In this document: in pieces, positions 33,742 through 41,555 of the stretch
Numbering within the stretch: the stretch's first letter is position 1
Layout: each line of letters opens with the position of its first letter
Assembly (NCBI RefSeq): GCF_034180645.1
Contig: NZ_JAXFNY010000015.1
Location: forward strand, 62,001-126,000
Source of the DNA: Mobiluncus sp034180645
Lineage (GTDB): Bacteria > Actinomycetota > Actinomycetes > Actinomycetales > Actinomycetaceae
Length of the DNA: 64,000 nt
Direction: 5' to 3'
Program-made: the position numbers and the translations under genes
The notes under the pieces: model-generated
The model's database searches: none
Told to the model about the DNA's origin: nothing
What the model saw: only the letters and a program-made list of their open reading frames with translations

Positions 33742-34500
33742 TTGAAAACACACGACTTTACCGCGGGAATCAAGGCGGGACTTCCTATCGGGTTGGGATA
33801 TTTCGCGGTTTCTATCGCCATCGGCATGTATTGGGCGCAAGGCAAACTGCCGCCCCTGTCCTCGGCCATATTATCCCTCACCAATATGTCCTCTACCGGC
33901 CAGTTTGCCGGTATCACCATCATTGCGGCCCAGGGCGGCCTGGTGGAGCTGGCCGTAACCACGGCGCTGGTGAACCTGCGCTACCTGCTGATGAGCACCT
34001 CCCTGTCCCAGCGCCTGACCAGCACGAATCCTCGCCCGGTCGGCAGTCTCAAACGAATGGTGATGGCTCTGGGGGTCACGGACGAGATTTATGCCATCAA
34101 CATCGGGCGGGCTCACGTGGGTTTCGCGCATTATCTGGGTTCGATGATTCTGCCGATTCTGGGCTGGGTGTCAGGCACCCTGGTCGGGGCGTTCGTGGGC
34201 GAGGCGCTGCCCAAAGCGGTGGAAAACGCGGCGGGAATTTTGCTTTACGCCATGTTTATCGCCATCGTCATGCCCCCGTTTAAACAGTCCGCGCAGGTAA
34301 AAATCGTGGTGGCCATCGCGGCGGGGACTTCGGTCGCCCTCGCTTTTGCCCCGGTCGTGTCCCAGCTGTCCTCCGGCTGGCACATCATTATTGCCACCCT
34401 GGTGGCCGCGGGGATTGGGGCCACGTTCTTTCCGCATCGTCAGGTGGCAACCGACCCACAACTGTCCGGCGGCGAAGTGGAGAAAGCGGGCGAACTATGA
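33742..34500 (+). CDS. azlC: AzlC-type branched-chain amino acid exporter, large subunit
   Basis: 252-aa membrane protein with seven or so helices. FTAGIKAGLPIGLGYFAVSIAIG, the SLTNMSSTGQFAG segment and the VNLRYLLMSTSLSQRL loop are characteristic of AzlC. Together with AzlD it exports leucine/isoleucine/valine analogues and possibly other small amino acids. The start is TTG at 33742 with an AGGT 8 nt upstream, 22 nt after cysS; the frame stays open through the end of cysS, which misplaces the start if the longest frame is taken. It overlaps azlD by 4 nt (ATGA). Confidence 0.9.
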   Translation: MKTHDFTAGIKAGLPIGLGYFAVSIAIGMYWAQGKLPPLSSAILSLTNMSSTGQFAGITIIAAQGGLVELAVTTALVNLRYLLMSTSLSQRLTSTNPRPVGSLKRMVMALGVTDEIYAINIGRAHVGFAHYLGSMILPILGWVSGTLVGAFVGEALPKAVENAAGILLYAMFIAIVMPPFKQSAQVKIVVAIAAGTSVALAFAPVVSQLSSGWHIIIATLVAAGIGATFFPHRQVATDPQLSGGEVEKAGEL

Positions 34501-34820
34501 GCTACCTGGCCACAGCTATCCTCGTGACCGCGCTGGTCACATACACTTTGCGCGCCCTGCCGCTGCTGGTGTTACGCCGGGACATCAAATCCCCGTGGAT
34601 AAATTCTTTCCTGTATTACGTGCCGTGGGCGGTGCTGTCCGCGATGATTATTCCCGCCGCGTTCCTCTCGACCGGTTCCCTGATTTCCGCAGTGTTGGGC
34701 ATTGGGGTGGCTCTGGTGCTGTCATGGCGAGGTCAGTCGCTGTTCGTTGTGGCTGTCGCCGCGGCACTGACGGTGTGGATTTGTGAGGTCGCACCAGGGT
34801 TCTTGCCCGCCCTTTCGTGA
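34497..34820 (+). CDS. azlD: AzlD-type exporter, small subunit
   Basis: 107-aa protein with four helices; TYTLRALPLLVLRRDIKSPWINSFLYYVPWAVLSAMIIPA is the AzlD pattern. It overlaps azlC by 4 nt and should be made in coupled fashion. Confidence 0.9.
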   Translation: MSYLATAILVTALVTYTLRALPLLVLRRDIKSPWINSFLYYVPWAVLSAMIIPAAFLSTGSLISAVLGIGVALVLSWRGQSLFVVAVAAALTVWICEVAPGFLPALS

Positions 34821-34901
34821 ACACTCACCAATGGCGTGGCACACCCGAAAACCGGGACCAAAAGCCCTATGACGGGCAAAGGCCTGTGTAAGAATGAAAC
34901 T

Positions 34902-35636
34902 ATGACGTACAAACTTGTGCTGCTCCGCCATGGCGAGAGCGAATGGAATGCAAAAAACCTGTTCACCGGCTGGGTTGACGTGCCTTTGAGCGAAAAAGGC
35001 CGCGCCGAAGCTACCCGTGGCGGCGAACTACTTAAGAAGGAAGGCATCCTGCCTGATGTCCTGCACACCTCCCTGCTGCGCCGCGCGATTATGACCGCCA
35101 ACCTGGCGTTGGACGCGTGCGACCGGCACTGGATTCCGGTGCGCCGCTCGTGGAGGTTGAACGAACGGCACTACGGCGCCTTGCAGGGCTTGAACAAGAA
35201 AGCTATCCGCGACGAATACGGCGAGGATCTGTTCATGCAGTGGCGCCGGTCCTATGATGTGCCGCCGCCCCAGATTGAGCTCGGTTCCGAGTTCAGCCAG
35301 GACGCCGATCCGCGTTACGCCGGCGAGCCGATTCCGCGTTCGGAATGTCTCAAGGACGTGCTGGAACGCGCGTTGCCCTACTGGCAAGACGCGGTCATTC
35401 CAGACCTTAAGGCCGGCAAGACCGTCATGGTGGCGGCTCACGGCAACTCGCTGCGCGCCATTGTGAAACACCTGGATTCCATCAGCGATGATGAGATTTC
35501 AGGTCTGAACATTCCCACCGGAATTCCGCTGTACTACGAGCTGGGTGAGGACTTCAAGCCTGTCGCCCACGGCCGCTACCTGGATCCGGACGCAGCTGCC
35601 GACGCCATCAAAGCGGTGGCTAACCAGGGCAAATAG
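34902..35636 (+). CDS. gpmA: 2,3-bisphosphoglycerate-dependent phosphoglycerate mutase
   Basis: 244 aa, glycolysis/gluconeogenesis: interconverts 3- and 2-phosphoglycerate. The phosphohistidine is H10 in LLRHGESEWN; LNERHYGALQGLNK and AAHGNSLRAIVKHLD supply the other active-site residues. The ATG at 34902 matches the conserved MTYKLVLLRHG N-terminus; the frame extends 22 codons upstream. A strong hairpin 19 nt after the stop ends the transcript. Confidence 0.96.
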   Translation: MTYKLVLLRHGESEWNAKNLFTGWVDVPLSEKGRAEATRGGELLKKEGILPDVLHTSLLRRAIMTANLALDACDRHWIPVRRSWRLNERHYGALQGLNKKAIRDEYGEDLFMQWRRSYDVPPPQIELGSEFSQDADPRYAGEPIPRSECLKDVLERALPYWQDAVIPDLKAGKTVMVAAHGNSLRAIVKHLDSISDDEISGLNIPTGIPLYYELGEDFKPVAHGRYLDPDAAADAIKAVANQGK

Positions 35637-35654
35637 TTCATTTTAAACATGTGT

Positions 35655-35682
35655 GGGGCGCTTCGGTATACCGAGGCGCCCC
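35655..35682. terminator. Terminator between gpmA and the small basic gene
   Basis: GGGGCGCTTCGG pairs with CCGAGGCGCCCC (one G-T wobble) around a TATA loop. It lies between convergent genes and could serve both strands. Confidence 0.75.
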
Positions 35683-35707
35683 ATGTAATTGCCTGTCGTT
35701 GGGGATT

Positions 35708-35941
35708 TTAGAACTCGGTGCCGCGCGAAGGCTCCGCCAAAATCCCGTGCCGCCGAACCTGATAGACCGGCGGGTCGAGCAGTTCCGCTTCGACTCCGTG
35801 CAAAGCCGCCACATCCGCGGCTTGAGAAGCCACCGCCCGACGTGCCGCCTTGACTGCTTTCCGTTTTACCGGAGCGTTTGTTAGGTCAATACCCTGCTTT
35901 TTTTTACGGTCGGACTTCTTTTTTCTTTTCGGTTCAATCAT
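35708..35941 (-). CDS. Small basic hypothetical protein
   Basis: 77 aa from the ATG at 35941, which has a GAGGT Shine-Dalgarno 5 nt upstream. The N-terminal half is extremely basic (KRKKKSDRKKKQ), and the rest contains ALHGVEAELLDPPVYQVRRHGILAEP. No family recognised. The frame is open 39 codons further upstream, which would run into the carD promoter. It is divergent from carD. A nucleic-acid or ribosome contact is a guess from charge alone. Confidence 0.55.
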   Translation of the reverse strand: MIEPKRKKKSDRKKKQGIDLTNAPVKRKAVKAARRAVASQAADVAALHGVEAELLDPPVYQVRRHGILAEPSRGTEF

Positions 35942-36081
35942 TGTTACCTCGGTAAAAATTCGTGCTACGGGGGGCATTTTTTCGCGCCATTGCGCCAAAA
36001 GTGAGCGTAGCTTTAATTGCTCTTTACCACAAAATCGTGATAATATAAGTATATCCACCTCAAAAACGGGAGATTTTCAAT

Positions 36082-36564
36082 ATGACATTTAAGGTTGGCG
36101 AAACCGTTGTTTATCCCCATCATGGGGCCGCCACGATCGAAGAGATCACAACCCGAGTTATTGGAGGTGTGGAACGCGAATATCTCAAGCTCCGTGTAGC
36201 TCAGGGCGACCTCACCATCCAGATTCCGTCTGAGAACGTAGAGATGGTCGGAGTGCGCGACGTGGTTGATGAAGCCGGACTGGAGCACGTCTTTGAAGTG
36301 TTGCGCGCCAAGAAGACCGATGAGCCCTCCAACTGGTCGCGCCGTTACAAGGCCAACGTAGAAAAAATCGCTACCGGCGACGTAGTCAAGGTGGCCGAAG
36401 TCGTGCGTGACCTGTCCCGCCGTGACTCGAACCGCGGACTGTCCGCCGGCGAAAAGCGGATGCTGACCAAGGCGCGTCAGATTCTGGTTTCCGAGTTGGC
36501 CTTGGCTGAGAAAACCAACGAAGAGGACGCTTCGTTGCGCCTAGACGAAGTTCTGGCCTCCTAA
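36082..36564 (+). CDS. carD: CarD-family RNA polymerase-binding regulator
   Basis: 160-aa global transcription factor that binds the RNA polymerase beta subunit and stabilises open complexes, notably at rRNA promoters. The N-terminal RNAP-interaction domain (FKVGETVVYPHHGAATIEEI, then LKLRVAQGDLTIQIP) and the helical DNA-binding C-terminus (NWSRRYKANVEKIATGDVVKVAEVVRDLSRRD) match the family. GGAGA lies 8 nt before the ATG, and the upstream DNA is AT-rich (ATAATATAAGTATA). In many relatives ispD follows directly; here a perfect terminator and the DUF1538/P-II operon intervene. Confidence 0.96.
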   Translation: MTFKVGETVVYPHHGAATIEEITTRVIGGVEREYLKLRVAQGDLTIQIPSENVEMVGVRDVVDEAGLEHVFEVLRAKKTDEPSNWSRRYKANVEKIATGDVVKVAEVVRDLSRRDSNRGLSAGEKRMLTKARQILVSELALAEKTNEEDASLRLDEVLAS

Positions 36565-36582
36565 GACACCATAACTTTTACA

Positions 36583-36620
36583 AATAATAGTTGGAGGTTT
36601 TCCTCCAACTATTATTTTTT
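36583..36620 (+). terminator. Strong intrinsic terminator after carD
   Basis: AATAATAGTTGGAGG and CCTCCAACTATTATT form a perfect 15-bp stem with a TTTT loop and a T-tail. A-rich flanks make it usable in both directions, between carD and the convergent P-II gene. Confidence 0.92.
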
Positions 36621-36682
36621 GCCTGTATTATCCCGTTTTGTACGCTTCGGACACTTTGGAAGTTTCGGACGCTTTGCCGGTC

Positions 36683-36994
36683 CTACTCGGTCGGTTGGTA
36701 AAGCCCGCGCACGCGAACCGTGTTTTGCACGAAAACAATGCCGTTCCCGGGCTGGCGCAATTCCAGAGTTTCGTAGATGGTTTCCACTATTTGCGGGGCT
36801 TTCGCCCGGTCGGCCAGGATTATCACCAACTCTTTTTCCGGTTCAATCCCCAAACCGAACAGGGTGGCGGTTTCGTGGACTCCAGAGCCGCGCGCATTAA
36901 TAATCGTCCCGCCGTGCGAGCCGGCCTGCACCGCCGCATCGATGACCTCTTCGGCGTGGCCTTTTTCCACAACGGTCAATATCGCCTGAATCAT
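36683..36994 (-). CDS. P-II-like signalling protein
   Basis: 103 aa with the P-II ferredoxin-like fold pattern: IQAILTVVEKGHAEEVIDAAVQAGSHGGTIINARGSG, then EPEKELVIILADRAKAPQIVETIYETL and GIVFVQNTVRVRGLYQ. The T-loop is short and lacks the uridylylated YRG motif of GlnB, so classical nitrogen signalling is unlikely. Its ATG overlaps the stop of the DUF1538 gene (ATGA). It is last in the four-gene operon, and is closest to the second half of the double P-II protein at 38626. Such P-II relatives usually regulate the membrane protein they are encoded with. Confidence 0.82.
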   Translation of the reverse strand: MIQAILTVVEKGHAEEVIDAAVQAGSHGGTIINARGSGVHETATLFGLGIEPEKELVIILADRAKAPQIVETIYETLELRQPGNGIVFVQNTVRVRGLYQPTE

Positions 36995-38625
36995 GAGTTT
37001 TCCTTCTTTCCGTGGCCAGTTTCAGCCGGTTGGTGCCCTGCCGAGACGGCAGCAGCGCGGGGGGTAGATTTCGCATCAGCAGAGTGGGTCGAGTTGAGGT
37101 TGGTCTCACCAGTCGGGGTGGAGCTCGCCCACGGGTCGCTGTTCCGCAGGTTGGTGCGACGCCGGGCGCGAGCCTGGAACACGATACCGAGCAGCTGCAA
37201 CACAATCGGGGGCATCAGTGCCACCATGGTGATGAGTCCCAAACCGTCCTCTACCACGTCCGCAGTGGGGGTGCCCGCGGCCGCGCCCTGGGCAAAGGCC
37301 AGCACAAACGTGGTCAGCATCGGGCCAGGCGCGACCCCGCCGCCATCAAAAGCCAGCCCGCCAAACAACTCTGAGGACACGAACGTCAGCCCGACCGCCA
37401 CCAGATATCCCGGCAACAGCATGTGCCACAGCTCTAAACTGGGTATCACCAGGCGCAATGTAGACAACAGAACTGCCGAGCCCACCCCTAGTGCCATCGC
37501 CGCCATCACGGCAGAGGCGCGCACCGACCCGGAAGTGACCTCCTGCACCTGCTCGGTCAGGACGTGTACCGCCGGTTCCGCCAGCACCGCCAGGAAACCC
37601 AGCGCAAAAGCGATACCCAGCAGCAGCGGCGCGCTGCCGCGCAGCGCCAAGCTCACCCCAATCGTGCGTCCCACGTCCATGAAACCACCGTTTGCGCCGG
37701 TCAGGAAGAAAGTCAGACCCAAGAACGCCATGACGATACCCGCGATGACGCTGCGGCGAGCTGACTTGTGCAGCCTGAACACCGTGACGTTTCCAATCAG
37801 GAACAGCGCCAGCAGCGGGGCGAGGGCGAGGCTGACGCTGCGGGCTTCCATCGGAAAATGTTTCACCAGTGGTTCAAAGAGGTGGGTCGTGTCCGGAGTC
37901 AAGGTCGGTCCGGTGGTCGGCAAGGCACCCAGGTGCAGCAGGATAGACGTGATTTGCAGGGCTAAAATCGCACCCACGCAAGCAATCGCCACCAGCCCGA
38001 ACGCGTCGGATTCGCTGCGGGCTGAGTCGCGTTTCATCGACGCTACCCCGGTGGCGAAAGCCAGCACGACCGGCACAGTCAGCGGCCCGGTCGTGGCGCC
38101 GGACGCGTCGAAAGCAATCGCCAGATACTGCATGGGTGCCACCAGCGCCAACAGCGCCACCAGGCCATAAGACGCCAGCAGCACCCAGCGAAGTTTCCAG
38201 CCGCGCAAAATCCGCACCATACCCAAACACAGCAGCACCGCCAACCCTGCGGAAACCACCATAATCAACAGAATCGAGGACACTATCCCGCGGGTCAACA
38301 TGTTGACCTGCGCCGCATAGATGAGAATATCCGGTTCCGCCATAGTCAACAGGAACCCCAGCACGAACGTGAGCGTCATAACCACCGTAATCCGCCCGGA
38401 CTTCACCACGGTCGAGGACATAATCCGTCCGATAGGGGCGATACCAACCTCGACCCCCAGCAGGAACAGCGACAGCCCGGCGATAATCGCGATGGCGCCC
38501 AGACCGAAACGCGGCAGCAGTACTCCCGGCAGGGGAACGACCGTGAGATGCACCAACACCACAACACCAGCTATGGGAAGGACCGACTTGGTCGTTTCCC
38601 ACAGCTTTGCGGTTAAGGTATTCAT
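36991..38625 (-). CDS. DUF1538-type multi-pass membrane protein
   Basis: 544 aa with about 12 helices arranged as two repeats. Each repeat has a related motif: FVLGFLLTMAEPDILIYAAQV in the first half and FALGFLAVLAEPAVHVLTEQV in the second. A conserved FDASGATTGPLTVP segment and FDGGGVAPGPMLTTFVLAFAQG segment recur at equivalent places, and the charged C-terminal tail is cytoplasmic. Inverted-repeat topology plus conserved AEP and Gly-rich motifs suggest a transporter, substrate unknown. It abuts the double P-II gene (start 1 nt after its stop) and overlaps the single P-II gene. Confidence 0.82.
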   Translation of the reverse strand: MNTLTAKLWETTKSVLPIAGVVVLVHLTVVPLPGVLLPRFGLGAIAIIAGLSLFLLGVEVGIAPIGRIMSSTVVKSGRITVVMTLTFVLGFLLTMAEPDILIYAAQVNMLTRGIVSSILLIMVVSAGLAVLLCLGMVRILRGWKLRWVLLASYGLVALLALVAPMQYLAIAFDASGATTGPLTVPVVLAFATGVASMKRDSARSESDAFGLVAIACVGAILALQITSILLHLGALPTTGPTLTPDTTHLFEPLVKHFPMEARSVSLALAPLLALFLIGNVTVFRLHKSARRSVIAGIVMAFLGLTFFLTGANGGFMDVGRTIGVSLALRGSAPLLLGIAFALGFLAVLAEPAVHVLTEQVQEVTSGSVRASAVMAAMALGVGSAVLLSTLRLVIPSLELWHMLLPGYLVAVGLTFVSSELFGGLAFDGGGVAPGPMLTTFVLAFAQGAAAGTPTADVVEDGLGLITMVALMPPIVLQLLGIVFQARARRRTNLRNSDPWASSTPTGETNLNSTHSADAKSTPRAAAVSAGHQPAETGHGKKENS

Positions 38626-39303
38626 CTACGCTCCCTGGTACAGCCCACTGACAGCGACCACATTTTGGGTGAAAAGAATGCCGTGGTTGGGTTTTTTCAA
38701 GTCGAGTCGCTGGTCGATGGCGTCCTCAATCTGAGGGGCGCTCTGAGCGGGGGTCAGCATAAACACAATGTCTTTTTCCGGTTCGATTTCCATGCCCAGC
38801 ACCAGTTCTATTTGGGCGACCCCCGAGCCGCGCCCGGCAATGATGGTGCCTCCGCGAGCTCCGGCACTTTGCGCAGCCTCAACCACATCCTCGGCCCGGC
38901 CGTGCTCGACAATGATGGTGATGAGCTGCCACTGTGCCGATTGCACGGCGTGGTCCGCGGGGGGTTCGGGCCAGCGTTCAATGGCGGACGTTCCCGCGAT
39001 GCCCTCCATCTCAACCGCAAAAGCAATACCCCGGTTGGGTTTCTCGAAGTGGAAACGTTTTGCCAGCGCCTGCATCGCCGTGCTGGCGGTGGCGGTGTCG
39101 GCACCCATGATGAGGACTTCTTTGCGGGAATCCACCACGCCGATAGCGTTGAGCCACTTGTTCTTGATGGTGCCGCGTCCCAGCATCACCGTGGCGCCGC
39201 GAATCCCGTGTTTTTTCGCTTCGGCAATAACTTTGGAAGCCATCTGGTGATTGACCACAACGTAGAGCAGCACCGTGTCCTTGTGCCAGTCTTTCTCAAG
39301 CAT
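38626..39303 (-). CDS. Protein with two P-II-like domains
   Basis: 225 aa. Residues 8-105 (LLYVVVNHQMASKVIAEAKKHGIRGATVMLGRG..FAVEMEGIAGT) and 122-222 (QLITIIVEHGRAEDVVEAAQSAGARGGTIIAGRGSG..GILFTQNVVAVSGLYQ) are two P-II-like domains in tandem, the second the closer to the stand-alone P-II at 36683. P-II proteins work as trimers with nucleotide sites between subunits; a fused pair would change that geometry. It lies between two DUF1538 genes, overlapping the upstream one by 8 nt. Confidence 0.82.
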   Translation of the reverse strand: MLEKDWHKDTVLLYVVVNHQMASKVIAEAKKHGIRGATVMLGRGTIKNKWLNAIGVVDSRKEVLIMGADTATASTAMQALAKRFHFEKPNRGIAFAVEMEGIAGTSAIERWPEPPADHAVQSAQWQLITIIVEHGRAEDVVEAAQSAGARGGTIIAGRGSGVAQIELVLGMEIEPEKDIVFMLTPAQSAPQIEDAIDQRLDLKKPNHGILFTQNVVAVSGLYQGA

Positions 39304-40792
39304 GGGAAACCTTCCTTGTCTTAGAAGAATATATTAGTCCGAGAATTTGAATGGTAATCAGCGGTGTCATGGCGACCGTTGCGATTACCCCTAGTCCGTC
39401 CACCACCACGTTTGCTCCCGGTGTCCCGGCCGCCGCTCCTTGGGCAAAAGCCAGCACGAAAGTAGCGGTCATGGGCCCGGACGCCACCCCGCCGGAATCG
39501 AAGGCGATGCCGGTAAACAGCGGTGGAGCGTAACGCATCATGATGACAGCTACCACGTATCCCGGCAGCAGGATGTGCCATAGCTCCAGCGTGGGCACGA
39601 GGACCCGCGCGGTGGACAGCACGACCGCCACGCCCACCCCTAGTGCCAGCGAAAACATCACCGCTTTGCGGTGCACGGCCCCGGCCGTAACGTCCTCGAC
39701 CTGGTCCATCAGTACGTAGACTGCCGGTTCGGCCAGAATCGTCACGACCCCCAGCCCGAACGCCACTGCCAGCAGCAGGGCGGGATGCTGGTTAGCGGCC
39801 AGCGTTTCACCGATAGTGCGGCCCACATCCATGAAACCCGCGTTGACCCCGGTCAGGAACGTAACCAGGCCGACGTAGGAAAACACCAGGCCCAAGATGA
39901 TACGACGCAGTTTCTCCGCGGTCAGGGGGAAAAACTTTGCTACAGCTCCTACCACGAAGGCGGTGAGAATCGGAGCCAATCCGAGCGCCACGTCACGAAC
40001 CTGACGAGGAGCCTCTTGTGCCAGCGCCGCCAACGGGCTGAGATTCAACACTTCCGGAGCGGGAATGTCGCGGGGAATCTCTCCCAGCCGAAAGATGACG
40101 GCGGTAACCAGCACCGCCACAATTGCCCCCGCGGAAGTAATTCCCACCAGCCCAAACGCATCAGCTTCACCGCCACGGGAGTCCTTTTTCATCGCGGACA
40201 CCCCCGCCGCCATCGCCAAGATGAACGGCACGGTCAACGCCCCGGTGGTGGCTCCTGAAGCATCGAAAGAAATCGCGAGGTACTCAGTGGGAGCGAAAAA
40301 GCCTAGGACCGCCACCAAAACATAGGCGCCCAGAAGGATGAATTTCAGAGGGATGGAACGGATGATGCGCACCATGCCGATAGTCAGAAACGCCGCTATC
40401 CCCAGGCTCACCACCAGCACCAAAAAGAGTTTACCCAGTAACCCGCCAGTGATCAGCTCGACTTGGCCACCGTAAATATGCAGGTCAGGCTCCGCTACCG
40501 AAATGAACAGGCCCAACACAAAGGTTGCTGATATCACGACCGAAATCCTGCCGGACCGAGCGATGGCGTGTCCCAGCAGCTGCCCGATGGGGGTCAGGCC
40601 AATGTCTACTCCCAGCAGGAAAATCGCCAAACCCACGATAATTGCGAACGTGCCCAAGGCAAAACGCGCCGGCAGCGAGCCTTCCAGAGGAACCAGCGTG
40701 AGTGCCAAAACCACGACAATCGCGACAATAGGCGTCACAGAGAACAGCGTCTCTTTCAGCTTTCGCAGCGGTGCAGAATAATCAGCAAGCAA
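39296..40792 (-). CDS. DUF1538-type multi-pass membrane protein, paralogue
   Basis: 498 aa, same plan as 36991-38625: FVLGLFISVAEPDLHIYGGQV in half one, FGLGVVTILAEPAVYVLMDQV in half two, and FDASGATTGALTVP plus FDSGGVASGPMTATFVLAFAQG. It lacks the long polar C-terminal tail of its paralogue. The start is TTG at 40792, supported by GAGGAG 8 nt upstream. It is first in the operon DUF1538, 2xP-II, DUF1538, P-II. The two paralogues may form a heteromeric transporter under P-II control. Confidence 0.82.
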   Translation of the reverse strand: MLADYSAPLRKLKETLFSVTPIVAIVVVLALTLVPLEGSLPARFALGTFAIIVGLAIFLLGVDIGLTPIGQLLGHAIARSGRISVVISATFVLGLFISVAEPDLHIYGGQVELITGGLLGKLFLVLVVSLGIAAFLTIGMVRIIRSIPLKFILLGAYVLVAVLGFFAPTEYLAISFDASGATTGALTVPFILAMAAGVSAMKKDSRGGEADAFGLVGITSAGAIVAVLVTAVIFRLGEIPRDIPAPEVLNLSPLAALAQEAPRQVRDVALGLAPILTAFVVGAVAKFFPLTAEKLRRIILGLVFSYVGLVTFLTGVNAGFMDVGRTIGETLAANQHPALLLAVAFGLGVVTILAEPAVYVLMDQVEDVTAGAVHRKAVMFSLALGVGVAVVLSTARVLVPTLELWHILLPGYVVAVIMMRYAPPLFTGIAFDSGGVASGPMTATFVLAFAQGAAAGTPGANVVVDGLGVIATVAMTPLITIQILGLIYSSKTRKVSHA

Positions 40793-40933
40793 AGTGGCTC
40801 CTCACATCGGGGCTTTTTTATGCCAGTTTATCAAGTTGTCCAACCGAAGAGCACCCTGCCGGCCGCGCGAGGTTAGGCGGTGCCAGTATGCCCGCGAGTG
40901 CTTGTGGGGTTCGGGCTGGGGTTGATGTTATTT

Positions 40934-40988
40934 GGTGATTAAATCGGGGTTGCTGGTCTATATGGTCACGTACCCCTGTTTAATCACC
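40934..40988. repeat. 55-bp inverted-repeat element
   Basis: GGTGATTAAA (40934-40943) and TTTAATCACC (40979-40988), with GGGG/CCCC just inside, enclose about 29 bp. It lies in the gap upstream of the DUF1538 operon. It may be an operator, a small MITE or a hairpin. Confidence 0.5.
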
Positions 40989-41040
40989 GATTTTGATCAC
41001 AAACTGCCGGGCAGTGAGGTTTGGCGGTGTTCGGGGGGCT

Positions 41041-41192
41041 CTGAGTCGCAGAAAGACATGGAAAGCTACGCTTTCCGTACCGAGTGAGCCTTGATACGCG
41101 AACATGCTCGCGTATCAGGACGAGCAAGCCGGGGGACGCAATCTCGCAGAGATTGCAAGTACCCATATGCGCCTTCGAGGCACTTCACCACC
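41041..41192. repeat. Multi-hairpin repeat, copy 1 (left of ispD)
   Basis: Inverted copy of 42440-42627. Shared blocks, in order: CTGAGTCGCAGAAA, a variable hairpin (GGAAAGC-TAC-GCTTTCC here), CGAGTGAG, a TGATACGCG..CGCGTATCA palindrome, CGCAATCTC..GAGATTGC palindrome, and CAAGTACCCATATGC with CCTTCGAGGC after it. About 80 bp match with only four or five changes. No coding. Confidence 0.75.
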
Positions 41193-41216
41193 CTCGCGTA
41201 AAACCGGCCTGTCTTG

Positions 41217-41341
41217 CATGAATGACCGATTTCGCTATGCTCAGAGCCTATCGGCAGGAACTAGAATCGCCATAACCTGCAGGTTTAGAAAATAGGGAGT
41301 CTATGATGGTCCAGATTCTGGGTTGAAATCGGTCATTCGTG
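41217..41341. mobile_element. 125-bp element with 18-bp terminal inverted repeats, copy 2
   Basis: Ends 41217-41234 and 41324-41341 match those at 32024-32148, with two changes in the left end. Length is identical (125 bp). It sits only 25 bp from the multi-hairpin repeat. Confidence 0.75.
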
Positions 41342-41452
41342 CAACTCTTCCGAAAAACCACGGAGGTTTCACTCCCAAACAGGACAGAAATCCGGGATTA
41401 AATGGCCGGGAGAACCAAAAGCTACTCGCTAGGTTGCAGATATAAGGGGAGA

Positions 41453-41492
41453 ATAGCCGGGTAGCTGCCATTATTGGCAGCTACCCGGCTAT
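41453..41492. repeat. Perfect 18-bp inverted repeat upstream of ispD
   Basis: ATAGCCGGGTAGCTGCCA is followed by a TTAT loop and its exact complement; GGGGA/TCCCC extend it beyond two mismatches. There is no T-tract in either direction. It ends 51 nt before the ispD -10 box. Confidence 0.7.
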
Positions 41493-41543
41493 ATTCCCCC
41501 TATAATCCACGCACACCCCGAAACCAGGGGAAAATTTTGGGGG

Positions 41544-41549
41544 TAAATT
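41544..41549 (+). promoter_or_regulatory. -10 box, leaderless start of ispD
   Basis: TAAATT, 6 nt, then GTG at 41556. Confidence 0.5.
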
Positions 41550-41555
41550 GACAGG

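Noticed and set aside
36638..38170. 510-aa open frame opposite the DUF1538/P-II genes
   Set aside because: Overlaps two well-supported coupled genes and encodes low-complexity Ser/Thr/Arg sequence without family features.
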